Below, one piece after another: positions 8,735 through 16,981 of a stretch of 64,000 nucleotides of DNA. A model generated the notes under the pieces. The model searched no databases. It saw nothing but the letters and a program-made list of their open reading frames with translations, and was not told the DNA's origin. Positions within the stretch are counted from its first letter, which is position 1. The number at the start of each line of letters is the position of its first letter. Source of the DNA: Myxococcales bacterium (lineage in GTDB: Bacteria > Myxococcota_A > Polyangia > Nannocystales > Nannocystaceae); NCBI GenBank assembly GCA_020633295.1, contig JACKDW010000003.1, positions 496,001 through 560,000 of the forward strand. Direction: 5' to 3'. Both the position numbers and the translations under genes were made by a program.

Positions 8735-9952
8735 ATGAAGGTTGTCCTGATCTCCCCGCACTACCCGGCCGAGATGCCCGACTTCACCCGCGGCCTCGCG
8801 GACGTCGGCGCCCAGATCATCGGCGTCGGCGACACGCCCAGGGAGGGGCTGCCCGCGGGCGTGCGCCAGCACCTCGCCGCCTACCTGCGCGTCTCGGCGC
8901 TGTTCGACGAGGGCCGCGTGCTCGCCGAGCTCGTGCCCGAGCTGCGGCGCGTCGGCGTCGACCGGATCGAGGCGCTGTGGGAGCCCTGCGTGCTCCTGGC
9001 CGCGCGCCTGCGCGAGGCGCTCGGCGTGCCCGGGATGTCCGTCGACACCGCGATGGCGTTCCGCGACAAGACGCTGATGCGCGCGCGCCTGGCCGCCGCC
9101 GGCCTGCGCGTGCCGAAGAACGCCCGCGCGCGCTCGGCCGCCGAGGCGCTCGCGGCCGCGCGCGCGATCGGCTACCCGATCTGCGTCAAGCCGGTCGCCG
9201 GCGCCGGCTCGGCCGACACCCACGGCTGCGTCGACGAGCCCTCGCTGCGCGCGGCGCTCAGCACCATGGGGCACGTCCCCGAGCTCAGCGTCGAGGAGTT
9301 CATCACCGGCGACGAGTTCACCTACGACACCGTGTGCGTCGAGGGCGTCCCGGCCTTTGAGAGCGTCGCGCAGTACCACCCCCGGCCGCTCGAGGCGCGC
9401 AGCCAGGAGTGGATCTCGCCGGCGCAGATCGTGTTCCGCGACCCGCACCACCCCGCGCTGATGGACGGCGTCCGGCTCGGCCGCGGCGTGCTCAAGGCGC
9501 TCGGGATGGGCACCGGCTTCACGCACATGGAGTGGTTTCGCAAGCCCGACGGCGAGGTCGTGTTCGGCGAGATCGCGGCGCGCTTCCCCGGCGCCAAGCT
9601 CGTCGACCAGATGAACTACGCGAACGACTTCGACGTCTTCCGCGAGTGGGCGCGAGCTGTCTGTTGGCACAGCTTTGAAGCGACGCCGCAGCGCCGCTAT
9701 CACGTCGCCGCGGTGTTCAAGCGCGCGCTCGGGCGCGGCCGGATCACGCGCGTCGAGGGCCTCGGCGCGCTGCGTGCCCGCTGCGGCCCGCGCCTGATCG
9801 CCGAGGAGCTCCTGCCGATCGGGCACCCGCGGCGCGACTGGAAGAAGACGCTGCTCTCCGACGGCTGCGTCATCATGCGTGACCCGGACTACGCCGCCTG
9901 CCTCGACATGATGCAGGCCGCCGTTCGCGACCTGCGCGTGTACGCGGAGTAG
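8735..9952 (+). CDS. ATP-grasp ligase-like protein, copy 2 of a tandem pair
   Basis: 405 residues with the same layout as its neighbour: MKVVLISPHYPAEMPDFTRGL at the start, FRDKTLMRARL, YPICVKPVAGAGSADTHG, VEEFITGDEF, THMEWFRKPDG and EIAARFPG. ATP contacts appear intact in both copies, so neither looks like a dead paralogue. The Gly-rich loop is clearly different (GSADTHGC here, GASGTYK in copy 1), as is the residue before the metal-binding turn, suggesting different substrates. A good Shine-Dalgarno (TTAGGAG) lies 7-8 nt before the ATG, as expected for an operon-internal gene. A short hairpin follows at 9970-9984. Confidence 0.85.
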   Translation: MKVVLISPHYPAEMPDFTRGLADVGAQIIGVGDTPREGLPAGVRQHLAAYLRVSALFDEGRVLAELVPELRRVGVDRIEALWEPCVLLAARLREALGVPGMSVDTAMAFRDKTLMRARLAAAGLRVPKNARARSAAEALAAARAIGYPICVKPVAGAGSADTHGCVDEPSLRAALSTMGHVPELSVEEFITGDEFTYDTVCVEGVPAFESVAQYHPRPLEARSQEWISPAQIVFRDPHHPALMDGVRLGRGVLKALGMGTGFTHMEWFRKPDGEVVFGEIAARFPGAKLVDQMNYANDFDVFREWARAVCWHSFEATPQRRYHVAAVFKRALGRGRITRVEGLGALRARCGPRLIAEELLPIGHPRRDWKKTLLSDGCVIMRDPDYAACLDMMQAAVRDLRVYAE

Positions 9953-9969
9953 GATCGACCGCGCAGCAA

Positions 9970-9984
9970 CGGCGGACGCCGCCG
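9970..9984 (+). terminator. Short hairpin after the ATP-grasp pair
   Basis: CGGCGG and CCGCCG pair over 6 bp around an ACG loop, 18 nt after the stop at 9952. There is no T-tract, so the function is uncertain. Confidence 0.3.
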
Positions 9985-10098
9985 GGAGATCGCGCACGAC
10001 GTCGATCAATGCATATCCACGAACGGGGCAGTCTGCTCCCGCGGACAGGCGGCGGAATCGCTGTATTCGCGGTGAGGCCGGCCCCGCGAGTCGCGCCA

Positions 10099-10132
10099 TG
10101 TGCATACGCACAGGTGCGCCGATGTACGTACA
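10099..10132 (+). promoter_or_regulatory. Two inverted repeats upstream of the imelysin gene (candidate operator)
   Basis: TGTGC-ATAC-GCACA lies at 10099-10112 and the perfect palindrome TGTACGTACA at 10123-10132. Their centres are 22 bp apart, about two helical turns, placing them on the same DNA face about 50-80 nt before the promoter-like hexamer at 10182. This spacing suits a dimeric regulator binding twice. The regulator is unknown. Confidence 0.45.
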
Positions 10133-10181
10133 CACTTGATCTTTTCGCGCGGCTGGGTGTCCCATCTCCGGGACAGGGGCG

Positions 10182-10187
10182 TACAAT
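10182..10187 (+). promoter_or_regulatory. TACAAT -10-like hexamer before the imelysin gene
   Basis: The hexamer ends 9 nt before ATG 10197; there is no recognisable Shine-Dalgarno between them. Confidence 0.4.
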
Positions 10188-10196
10188 CGCGCCCAG

Positions 10197-11441
10197 ATGA
10201 CGGAGAACACGCACATGACGGCGCGAAGTTCGACACTGGATGGACGGAATCGGTCGTATCAGCGCGGCTTCGAGCCGCTTGTGCGGAGAGCGCGGGGCCC
10301 GGCCACCGCGCTCGTCGTCGCGCTCAGCGCGATGCTCGCGTGCGACGGCGAGCCAGACGACTCCGAGACCGGTGAGCCCGAGGACGACGAGCAGGCGATC
10401 GCGTTCATCGAGACCTACGCCGACATCATGCAGGCGGGCTACCTCGACGCGCTCACCGGCGTCGCCACGCTCGACATCAAGATCGACGCGCTGGTCGAGG
10501 AGCCCTCGGTCGAGACGCTCGTCGCCGCCAAGCAGGCCTGGCTGTCCGCGCGCGATCCCTTCGGCTGGACCGACGTCGCGCGCGTCAACGCCGGCCCGCT
10601 CGGCGAGGAGGCGGCCGACATGATCAACGCGTGGCCGATCGACGAGTCGTTCATCGACTACGTCGAGGGCGCGCCCAACTCCGGGATCATCAACGACCTC
10701 GACGACTACCCGGCGATCACGATCGACGTGATCCGCCAGGCCAACCGCGCCAAGGGACCCGATCAGGTCGCGACGGGCTACCACGCGATCGAGTTCGTGC
10801 TCTGGGGGCAGGACATGCAGTCCGACGGCGCCGGCACGCGCCCCTACACCGACTTCCTCGTCGACGACGACGACGCGACCGCCGACAACCAGGAGCGGCG
10901 CGGGACCTACCTCAAGCAGGCCAACAAGCTGCTCGCCGAGGACCTGCAGAAGCAAGCCGACGCCTGGGCGCCGGGGCCCCACAGCCTGCGCGACCAGCTG
11001 CTCGATCAGCCCGTCAAGGAGTCCCTCGGCAGCATCCTCGGCGCCATGATCGACCTCAGCGAGGACGGCCTCGTCATCGCCAACATGTCGATGGCCTACG
11101 ACACGCAGGACGAGGAGTACGAGCAGTCCTGCTTCAGCGACAACACGCACAACGACATCCTCAACGGCCAGCGCGGGCTCCAGAACATCTACTTCGGCGA
11201 GTACGACACGATCGACGGCGTGGGGCTCGCCGCGCTCGTCGTCGCGCTCGATCCGAAGCTCGACGAGACCATGCGCGCGCGCATGTCCGAGGCGACCGCG
11301 GCGATCATCGACATGGGCCCGCCCTTCGATCAGGCGATCCTCGTGCGTCGTGATCGCGTGGCCGCAGCGATCGCCGCGCTGAAGCAGCAGGCCGCCACGC
11401 TGCGCGAGATCGCGACGCTGCTCGAGGTCGAGCTCCCATAG
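10197..11441 (+). CDS. Imelysin / insulin-cleaving metalloprotease-like lipoprotein (M75)
   Basis: 414 residues. A signal sequence ends in LSAMLACDGE, which fits a lipobox with Cys at about residue 51. The mature protein has two helical-bundle halves typical of imelysins: residues 65-230 with GYHAIEFVLWGQD carrying the HxxE motif (His196, Glu199), and the C-terminal half with CFSDNTHNDI and GLQNIYFGEY. Imelysins are outer-membrane or periplasmic lipoproteins linked to iron uptake or haem-protein binding; peptidase activity is debated in the family. Start ATG 10197 is preferred because of the hexamer at 10182; ATG 10215 is an alternative. The two palindromes upstream suggest regulated expression, but they do not look like an AT-rich Fur box. 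Confidence 0.85.
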   Translation: MTENTHMTARSSTLDGRNRSYQRGFEPLVRRARGPATALVVALSAMLACDGEPDDSETGEPEDDEQAIAFIETYADIMQAGYLDALTGVATLDIKIDALVEEPSVETLVAAKQAWLSARDPFGWTDVARVNAGPLGEEAADMINAWPIDESFIDYVEGAPNSGIINDLDDYPAITIDVIRQANRAKGPDQVATGYHAIEFVLWGQDMQSDGAGTRPYTDFLVDDDDATADNQERRGTYLKQANKLLAEDLQKQADAWAPGPHSLRDQLLDQPVKESLGSILGAMIDLSEDGLVIANMSMAYDTQDEEYEQSCFSDNTHNDILNGQRGLQNIYFGEYDTIDGVGLAALVVALDPKLDETMRARMSEATAAIIDMGPPFDQAILVRRDRVAAAIAALKQQAATLREIATLLEVELP

Positions 11442-11524
11442 GCGCCTGCGCGCGCTGGCGCGAGCGGACCGCGAGCCCGGCGCGGCCGCGCGCGCGGCGA
11501 TAAATCAAACGCCGCTGGGCTGCG

Positions 11525-11530
11525 TATGTA
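11525..11530 (+). promoter_or_regulatory. TATGTA -10-like hexamer before the gene at 11538
   Basis: The hexamer ends 7 nt before ATG 11538, with no Shine-Dalgarno in the gap. Confidence 0.35.
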
Positions 11531-11537
11531 GCCATGG

Positions 11538-12344
11538 ATGGACGCGCGACAGCTCGAACTCTCCCGCCCGTGCCCCGTGGATCTCGACGCTGCGGGCGTC
11601 GATCGCAGCGGCGCGCGCTTCTACTGCGGCCACTGCGAGCGCGACGTGCACGTGCTCTCGAACATGACGCGGGCGGCCGCGCGCGCGTTCGTCGAGGCCA
11701 ACCGCGGCAAGGGGGTGTGCGTCTCGTACCTGCGCGCGGCCGACGGCAGCGTCCGCTACGCCCCTGAGCCCGCGCCGGCGCTGGTCCCCCTCGCGCGACT
11801 CCGCGCCCGCGCGCCCCGGCTGGCGACCGCCGCGCTCGCGCTCGCGGCCTGCACCCCCCACGGAGATGGCCCGACGGTCAGCTTCGACGGCGCCACCCCG
11901 ATCGTTCATGACGCCCGCGTGATCCCGTCGTCCCCGGCCCCCGCGCCGACGGGCTCGACGAGCCGCCCGCTGCTCCCGGAGCGCCCGCTGATCCCGGAGG
12001 GTCCGCTGCCGCCGGAGCGCCCGGAGGAGCAGGTGGACGGCGAGCTGGCCCCGCTGCCGCCGCCAGCGCTCCCCGAGCGCCCGGAGGAGCAGGTCGAGGG
12101 CAAGCTGGCCCCGCTGCCGCCCGCGGCGCTCCCCGAGCGGCCGGAGGAGCAGGTCGAGGGCGAGCTGGTCAGGGAGCCGCCGGATCCGCTCGAGCAGATC
12201 ACCGGTGATCTGGCTGTTGAGCCAGCTGGTGGCGCGGCCGAGGAGCCGTGCGCCGGCTCCACGCCCGCGCCCGCGCTCCACGAGCAGCCCGAACAGCCGG
12301 TCCGCGGCCGCCTGCGCGCCGTCGACCCGCTCGCGAATCTGTAG
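11538..12344 (+). CDS. CGHC cysteine-domain protein with internal lipobox and Pro-rich tail, copy 1
   Basis: 268 residues. The N-terminal domain (about 1-80) has a spaced cysteine set: CPVDL at about 12, FYCGHCERDVHVLSNMT at about 30-46 and GVCVSYL at about 62, resembling a zinc-ribbon-like domain seen before membrane segments in Bacteroidetes and myxobacterial proteins (recollection). An Arg-rich segment and the hydrophobic run LATAALALAACTP follow; LAAC looks like a lipobox but lies near residue 100 rather than at the N-terminus. The rest is Pro/Glu-rich with three copies of a 20-residue repeat (PERPEEQVEGELAPLP). The next gene is a paralogue. Function is unknown; a membrane-anchored protein with a cytoplasmic Cys domain is plausible. 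Confidence 0.7.
   Translation: MDARQLELSRPCPVDLDAAGVDRSGARFYCGHCERDVHVLSNMTRAAARAFVEANRGKGVCVSYLRAADGSVRYAPEPAPALVPLARLRARAPRLATAALALAACTPHGDGPTVSFDGATPIVHDARVIPSSPAPAPTGSTSRPLLPERPLIPEGPLPPERPEEQVDGELAPLPPPALPERPEEQVEGKLAPLPPAALPERPEEQVEGELVREPPDPLEQITGDLAVEPAGGAAEEPCAGSTPAPALHEQPEQPVRGRLRAVDPLANL
12013..12172 (+). repeat. 60-bp coding tandem repeat, about 2.6 copies
   Basis: Copies begin at about 12013, 12073 and 12133, each encoding PERPEEQV(D/E)G(E/K)L followed by a Pro/Ala spacer. The phase is preserved exactly, so the array can grow or shrink without a frameshift. Confidence 0.8.
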
Positions 12345-12441
12345 ACGCGCGCGCGCGGATGAACCTGTATTTTAGAACACGCTGACCCCCTCGCACACCG
12401 AAGCCCGCGCTCACGCGTATAGCCAGGAAGCAGAGCACGCC

Positions 12442-13236
12442 ATGCACGCCGACCAACTGACGATCACGAGCCCTTGTCCCGTCGAGCTGAACGAGGACCT
12501 GAGCAACGGGGAGAAGCGCTTCTTCTGCGGTCACTGCGACAAGCACGTGCACGTGCTCTCCAACATGACGCAGCGCGAGGCCGCCAGCTTCCTCGCCACG
12601 CGCAAGGGCCAGGACACCTGCGTGACCTACCTGCACGACGCCGAGGGCAAGGTGCGCTTCAAGACCGAGCCGGACATCGTGCCGCTCGCGCGCCTGCGCC
12701 TGCCGAAGCGCTCGGTGGCGCGACGCGCCGCCGCGGCCGCGCTCGCGCTCGCGGCGTGCACCCCCTACGCCGAGGGCGAGCCGGTGCAGGTCGACCACCA
12801 AGTCGACGTCCAGGTCGCCGGCGGGATCGAGGCGATGCCGATCGAGCCCACGGTCGAGACGCCGCCGCCCGTCGAGACGCCGCCGGTTGAGTACGTCGCT
12901 GCGGGCGGCATCGCGGAGGTCGAGCCGCTCGAGCTCGAGCCGCTCGAGCCGACGCCCGAACTCGAGCTGCACCCGGAGCTCGTGCCGCCGCCTGTCGACA
13001 AGAACGACCACGAGCTCATGCCGGTCGCCGGCGGGCTGCGCCCGAACATCGAGCCCGTCGACGTGCCGACGCTCACCGAGGAGCCGTGCGACAAGCCGGC
13101 GGTCGAGGACGAGCCCTGCGACGCGCCGGTCGCCGACGCGCCGTCGGTCGACACGCCGACGATCCGCAAGCCCACGGCCAAGCGCGGCAAGATCAAGCGC
13201 CCGAGCAAGCTTGACGTGATGCGCGGCGGCATCTAG
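12442..13236 (+). CDS. CGHC cysteine-domain protein with internal lipobox and acidic tail, copy 2
   Basis: 264 residues, paralogous to the preceding gene. The cysteine frame is kept: CPVELNED at about 12, FFCGHCDKHVHVLSNMT at about 30-46 and TCVTYLHD at about 63. It also has the Arg-rich stretch and the hydrophobic run ALALAACTPYAEG near residue 110. The tail differs in sequence: Glu/Pro/Val-rich with repeats such as ETPPPVETPPVE and LEPLELEPLEP, and two CD-containing motifs (EEPCDKP, DEPCDAP), ending in a Lys/Arg-rich segment. Conservation of the head and the LAACTP segment, with loss of the tail sequence, shows that the head is the functional core. The junction carries a possible SD (CAGGAAG) at 12424-12430. 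Confidence 0.7.
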   Translation: MHADQLTITSPCPVELNEDLSNGEKRFFCGHCDKHVHVLSNMTQREAASFLATRKGQDTCVTYLHDAEGKVRFKTEPDIVPLARLRLPKRSVARRAAAAALALAACTPYAEGEPVQVDHQVDVQVAGGIEAMPIEPTVETPPPVETPPVEYVAAGGIAEVEPLELEPLEPTPELELHPELVPPPVDKNDHELMPVAGGLRPNIEPVDVPTLTEEPCDKPAVEDEPCDAPVADAPSVDTPTIRKPTAKRGKIKRPSKLDVMRGGI

Positions 13237-13391
13237 CCCGCCCACATTACGCGCACGCGGCCGCGCGGCCACGATTCGGAGCGCGCGCGCCCGCGCGCGC
13301 CCGCGCGCTTGCGATGATTCTGTCCCACGGTCTCGGCGTGGGCGCGTCGGTCGGATCATGTTCGCCGCGCGCCTACGCTGTTCTTTGGGAC

Positions 13392-14975
13392 ATGCGATGG
13401 CGCGCGCGGCACAGGCGCTACGATGTCAATACAATGCTGGTGCTCGCGCTCTCGTCCACGCTCACCCTCGGCTCGCTGCTCGCGGTCGAGGCCACCCCGT
13501 CGCCGACCTTGATGTCGACCGCCGCCGTCGGCGGGCCGCAGGCGCAGGTCCCGATCGCGCTCGTGCAGGCCAAGGGCGGCGACCACTACGCCGTCTACAC
13601 CAAGGCGGACGAGCTCGGCTGGCCGACGCTCTGGGTCGACCGCTACAACGCGTCCGGCGCTCGCCAGTGGAGTCACTACCACGAGATCCTCCGCACGCCG
13701 GCCGGCAACGGCTACCACAACGTCCGCGCGGTCGCGACGAACTCCCAGGAGACCCTGTACCTCTCGTATTACAGCCTGCTCAACGGCGGCACCACGGGCC
13801 TGATCAAGCTGGGGGTCGACGGCGCGCTCGCGTGGGAGCGCAAGATCGAGAAGTGCCGCGGGAGCGCCTCGCTGCTCCCGCTGCCCGGCGGCGGCGACGT
13901 GATTATGACCTGTGGGACAGGCGCGACGCGCCGCGCCCAGCTCGACGGCGCCGAGCTGTGGCGCCAGTCGTGGACGCCCGCGCAGACGACCGAGCGCGAC
14001 CACAAGGCGGCGCGCGACAACTTCAACAACGTCTACGTGGCCAGCCAGCACGAGGGCGCGAACACCCACGGGACGACGCAGGAGCTCGCGCTCAGCAAGT
14101 TCACCGCCGAGGGCACGCTGCTGTGGCGGACCTCGGTGCCGTACCCCAAGTACAAGCAGCCGTCGATGCTCGGCGCGTTCGTCACCAAGGATCACGGCGT
14201 GCTCGTGGCGCTGGTCCGCGGCGGCTCGGACGGCAAGCACGAGCCCATCGAGCTGCTGCGCTTCAACCACAGCGGCGCGCACCAGGGGACGCACACGATC
14301 GAGACCGGCGCCTACATCCACGAGCCGTCCAAGCACCCCGTCATCGTGCGCTTCGACGCCGCCGACGAGACCGCCTACGTCGCCTGGGACAACCGCTCCT
14401 ACGACATGAAGCCCGCGACCGAGTGGCGCGCGGTGAGCGTGCGCTTCTCGCCCGTGGAGGATCCGCGACTCGGCGAGGCGGCGCGCCCCGTCGCTCGCCG
14501 CGCGCCCAAGGCGACAGGCTCGAAGGTGCAGCCGTCCGACAGCGTCGCCGTCGCGCCGCCGGGCGCCGGCATCCTCTCGAAGCAGGCGCAGCAGTGGGTC
14601 GGGACCGTGCAGCAGCAGCACACGATCGCGGACCCGGGGCACGACTTCCTCGTCGACATGGACGTCGACGGCGTCGGGCGCATGTCCCTCGTCGGCGTCG
14701 ACATCGACGAGCTCACTGACTACGTCCGCGTGACCACGCTGTCGCGCGTAAGCGGCGGGGAGCTCAAGACGACGCGATTTCGTCGCGAGGGTCGCCACGC
14801 GCGGCCGGTCGATATGTTCGTGCACAACGACCGGGTCTACGTGCTCGCCGAGGACGACGAGATCTCGGGGCCCGCCGTCGGCTCGAGCGCGGACGTCGTG
14901 CACCTGGTGTTTCGTCTAGGTGGGCGCAAGCGGCTGACGAGCCCCGCCAAGCTCCCCGCGCCGCGACCGAAGTAG
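13392..14975 (+). CDS. Exported beta-propeller-like protein of unknown function
   Basis: About 527 residues. From ATG 13392 an Arg-rich n-region (MRWRARHRRYDV) precedes a hydrophobic core (MLVLALSSTLTLGSLL) and an Ala-x-Ala-like cleavage area, which reads as a Sec signal peptide. ATG 13434 is an alternative, with a TACGAT hexamer 9 nt upstream. The body has repeated blade-like motifs: LWVDRYNASGARQWSH, GLIKLGVDGALAWERK and LALSKFTAEGTLLWRTS, the kind of WD/PQQ-like repeat found in secreted outer-membrane-associated propellers. No enzyme motif was recognised. The last 30 residues are basic and Pro-rich, with no MYXO-CTERM tail. It lies alone between the CGHC pair and the M2 peptidase. Confidence 0.6.
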   Translation: MRWRARHRRYDVNTMLVLALSSTLTLGSLLAVEATPSPTLMSTAAVGGPQAQVPIALVQAKGGDHYAVYTKADELGWPTLWVDRYNASGARQWSHYHEILRTPAGNGYHNVRAVATNSQETLYLSYYSLLNGGTTGLIKLGVDGALAWERKIEKCRGSASLLPLPGGGDVIMTCGTGATRRAQLDGAELWRQSWTPAQTTERDHKAARDNFNNVYVASQHEGANTHGTTQELALSKFTAEGTLLWRTSVPYPKYKQPSMLGAFVTKDHGVLVALVRGGSDGKHEPIELLRFNHSGAHQGTHTIETGAYIHEPSKHPVIVRFDAADETAYVAWDNRSYDMKPATEWRAVSVRFSPVEDPRLGEAARPVARRAPKATGSKVQPSDSVAVAPPGAGILSKQAQQWVGTVQQQHTIADPGHDFLVDMDVDGVGRMSLVGVDIDELTDYVRVTTLSRVSGGELKTTRFRREGRHARPVDMFVHNDRVYVLAEDDEISGPAVGSSADVVHLVFRLGGRKRLTSPAKLPAPRPK

Positions 14976-15085
14976 CGCGCTCGCGCGGCTCGACGTCCGC
15001 GCGCGCCCGAGACGGCGTTCTGGACGGATTCGCGCGCGGCGAGGCGTCCGTCGACCGCGCGCGCGCGGGCGGGCCCGCGGCGTAG

Positions 15086-15091
15086 TACAAC
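15086..15091 (+). promoter_or_regulatory. TACAAC -10-like hexamer before the M2 peptidase
   Basis: The hexamer ends 6 nt before ATG 15098 with only CCCGAC between them, so any transcript would be leaderless. Confidence 0.35.
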
Positions 15092-15097
15092 CCCGAC

Positions 15098-16972
15098 ATG
15101 CACGCTCGCATCGCTCGCTCCCTGTCCGCGCTCGCGCTTCTCACCGGGCTGACGCCGCTCGCCTGCGACTCCCCTGAGCCGAAGGTCGAGACGGTCGAGG
15201 TCCCGGTCGAGGCGCCGAAGGGGCCGACCGTCGAGGACGCCGCCGCCTTCGTCGACGAGCTCGACACGCAGCTGCGCGCGCTCTGGGTCGCCGAGTCCGA
15301 GGCCGAGTGGACCAAGGCGACCGACATCACCGATCAGCATGAGCAGGCGGCGGCCGCCGCGAGCGCCAAGGTCGCCGAGTACGTCACGACGAAGATCCAC
15401 GAGGTCAAGCGCTTCGACGGGCTCGAGCTGCCAGAAGGCGCGCGCCGCCAGCTCGACCTGCTCAAGCTCTCGCGCACGGCGCCGGCGCCCTCCGACGCGG
15501 CGAAGCGCGAGCAGCTCTCGCTGATCATCGCCAAGCTCGACGGCATCTACGGCAAGGGCAAGTACTGCGCGACGGTCAAGGGCAAGAAGGGCAAGCAGAC
15601 CGAGGTCTGCAAGGACCTCGGCGAGCTCTCCGACGTCATGGCCAAGAGCCGCAAGCCCGCCGAGCTGCTCGAGGCCTGGAAGGGCTGGCGGACGATCTCG
15701 CCGCCGATGCGCCCGCTCTACAAGGACTTCGTCGCGATCGGCAACGAGGGCGCGCGCGAGATCGGCTTCAAGGACATGGGCGAGCTGTGGCGCTCGCGCT
15801 ACGACATGGCGCCCGACGAGTTCGCCGCCGAGATGGACCGGCTCTGGGGGCAGGTCAAGCCGCTCTACGAGCAGCTCCACTGCCACGTGCGCGCGGCGCT
15901 GAACAAGCGCTACGGCGACGTCGTGCCCGCGGCGGGGCCGATCCCCGCGCATGTCCTGGGGAACATGTGGGCGCAGTCCTGGGGCAACATCTACGAGTTC
16001 GTCGAGCCGTACCCCAAGGAGGTCTCGCTCGACGTGACCAAGGCGCTGGAGAAGAAGGGCTACGACGAGCTGCGCATGGTCAAGCAGGGCGAGGCGTTCT
16101 TCACCTCGCTCGGCTTCGCGCCGCTGCCCGAGACTTTCTGGGATCGCTCGCTGTTCAAGAAGCCCGACGATCGCGAGGTCGTGTGCCACGCGAGCGCGTG
16201 GGACGTGAACTTCAACAACGACCTGCGGCTCAAGATGTGCATCAAGATCGACCAGGAGGACCTGGTCACGATCCACCACGAGCTCGGCCACCACTACTAC
16301 TTCAACCACTACTACACGCTGCCGGTGCTGTTCCAGGGCAGCGCCCACGACGGCTTCCACGAGGGCATCGGCGACGCGATCGCGCTGTCGATGACGCCCA
16401 AGTACCTCAAGGAGATCGGGCTCATCGACCAGGTCTCCAACACCGACAAGGCGGTCATCAACCAGCAGATGCGCACCGCGCTCGACAAGATCGCGTTCTT
16501 GCCGTTCGGCCTGCTCGTCGATCAGTGGCGCTGGGACGTGTTCGCCGGCAAGGTCGCCCCCGACGCCTACAACGCCCACTGGTGGAAGCTCCGCGAGCAG
16601 CTGCAGGGCGTCAAGGCGCCCGTCGAGCGCACCGAGGCGGACTTCGATCCCGGCGCGAAGTACCACATCCCGGGCAACACCCCCTACGCGCGCTACTTCC
16701 TCGCCCACATCCTGCAGTTCCAGTTCCACAAGGCGATGTGCGAGGCCGCCGGGCACGAGGGCCCGCTGCACGAGTGCTCGGTCTTCGGCAGCAAGGAGGC
16801 GGGCGCGAAGCTCGGGGCGATGCTCGCGCTCGGCCAGTCCAAGCCCTGGCCCGAGGCGCTCGCGCTGCTCACGGGGACACGTCAAATGGACGCGAGCGCG
16901 ATCATCGAGTACTTCGCGCCGCTGATGGCGTACCTCGAGGAGCAGAACAAGGGCCTGACCTGCGGCTGGTAG
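15098..16972 (+). CDS. M2-family (ACE-like) peptidyl-dipeptidase lipoprotein
   Basis: 624 residues. A signal sequence ends in LTPLACDS (lipobox). The catalytic core has HHELGHHYYFNHY, with HEXXH at His394-Glu395-His398, and HEGIGDAIALS, with the third zinc ligand at Glu422. The 28-residue spacing between first and third ligands is that of ACE. Further ACE-like landmarks are NMWAQSW, PALLF-region equivalents (LPFGLLVDQWRWDVF) and YVHIP-like KYHIPGNTPYARYFLAHILQ split over two segments. The enzyme should remove C-terminal dipeptides at the cell surface. It ends 9 nt before a convergent gene. Confidence 0.92.
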   Translation: MHARIARSLSALALLTGLTPLACDSPEPKVETVEVPVEAPKGPTVEDAAAFVDELDTQLRALWVAESEAEWTKATDITDQHEQAAAAASAKVAEYVTTKIHEVKRFDGLELPEGARRQLDLLKLSRTAPAPSDAAKREQLSLIIAKLDGIYGKGKYCATVKGKKGKQTEVCKDLGELSDVMAKSRKPAELLEAWKGWRTISPPMRPLYKDFVAIGNEGAREIGFKDMGELWRSRYDMAPDEFAAEMDRLWGQVKPLYEQLHCHVRAALNKRYGDVVPAAGPIPAHVLGNMWAQSWGNIYEFVEPYPKEVSLDVTKALEKKGYDELRMVKQGEAFFTSLGFAPLPETFWDRSLFKKPDDREVVCHASAWDVNFNNDLRLKMCIKIDQEDLVTIHHELGHHYYFNHYYTLPVLFQGSAHDGFHEGIGDAIALSMTPKYLKEIGLIDQVSNTDKAVINQQMRTALDKIAFLPFGLLVDQWRWDVFAGKVAPDAYNAHWWKLREQLQGVKAPVERTEADFDPGAKYHIPGNTPYARYFLAHILQFQFHKAMCEAAGHEGPLHECSVFGSKEAGAKLGAMLALGQSKPWPEALALLTGTRQMDASAIIEYFAPLMAYLEEQNKGLTCGW

Positions 16973-16981
16973 CCGCGCCCG

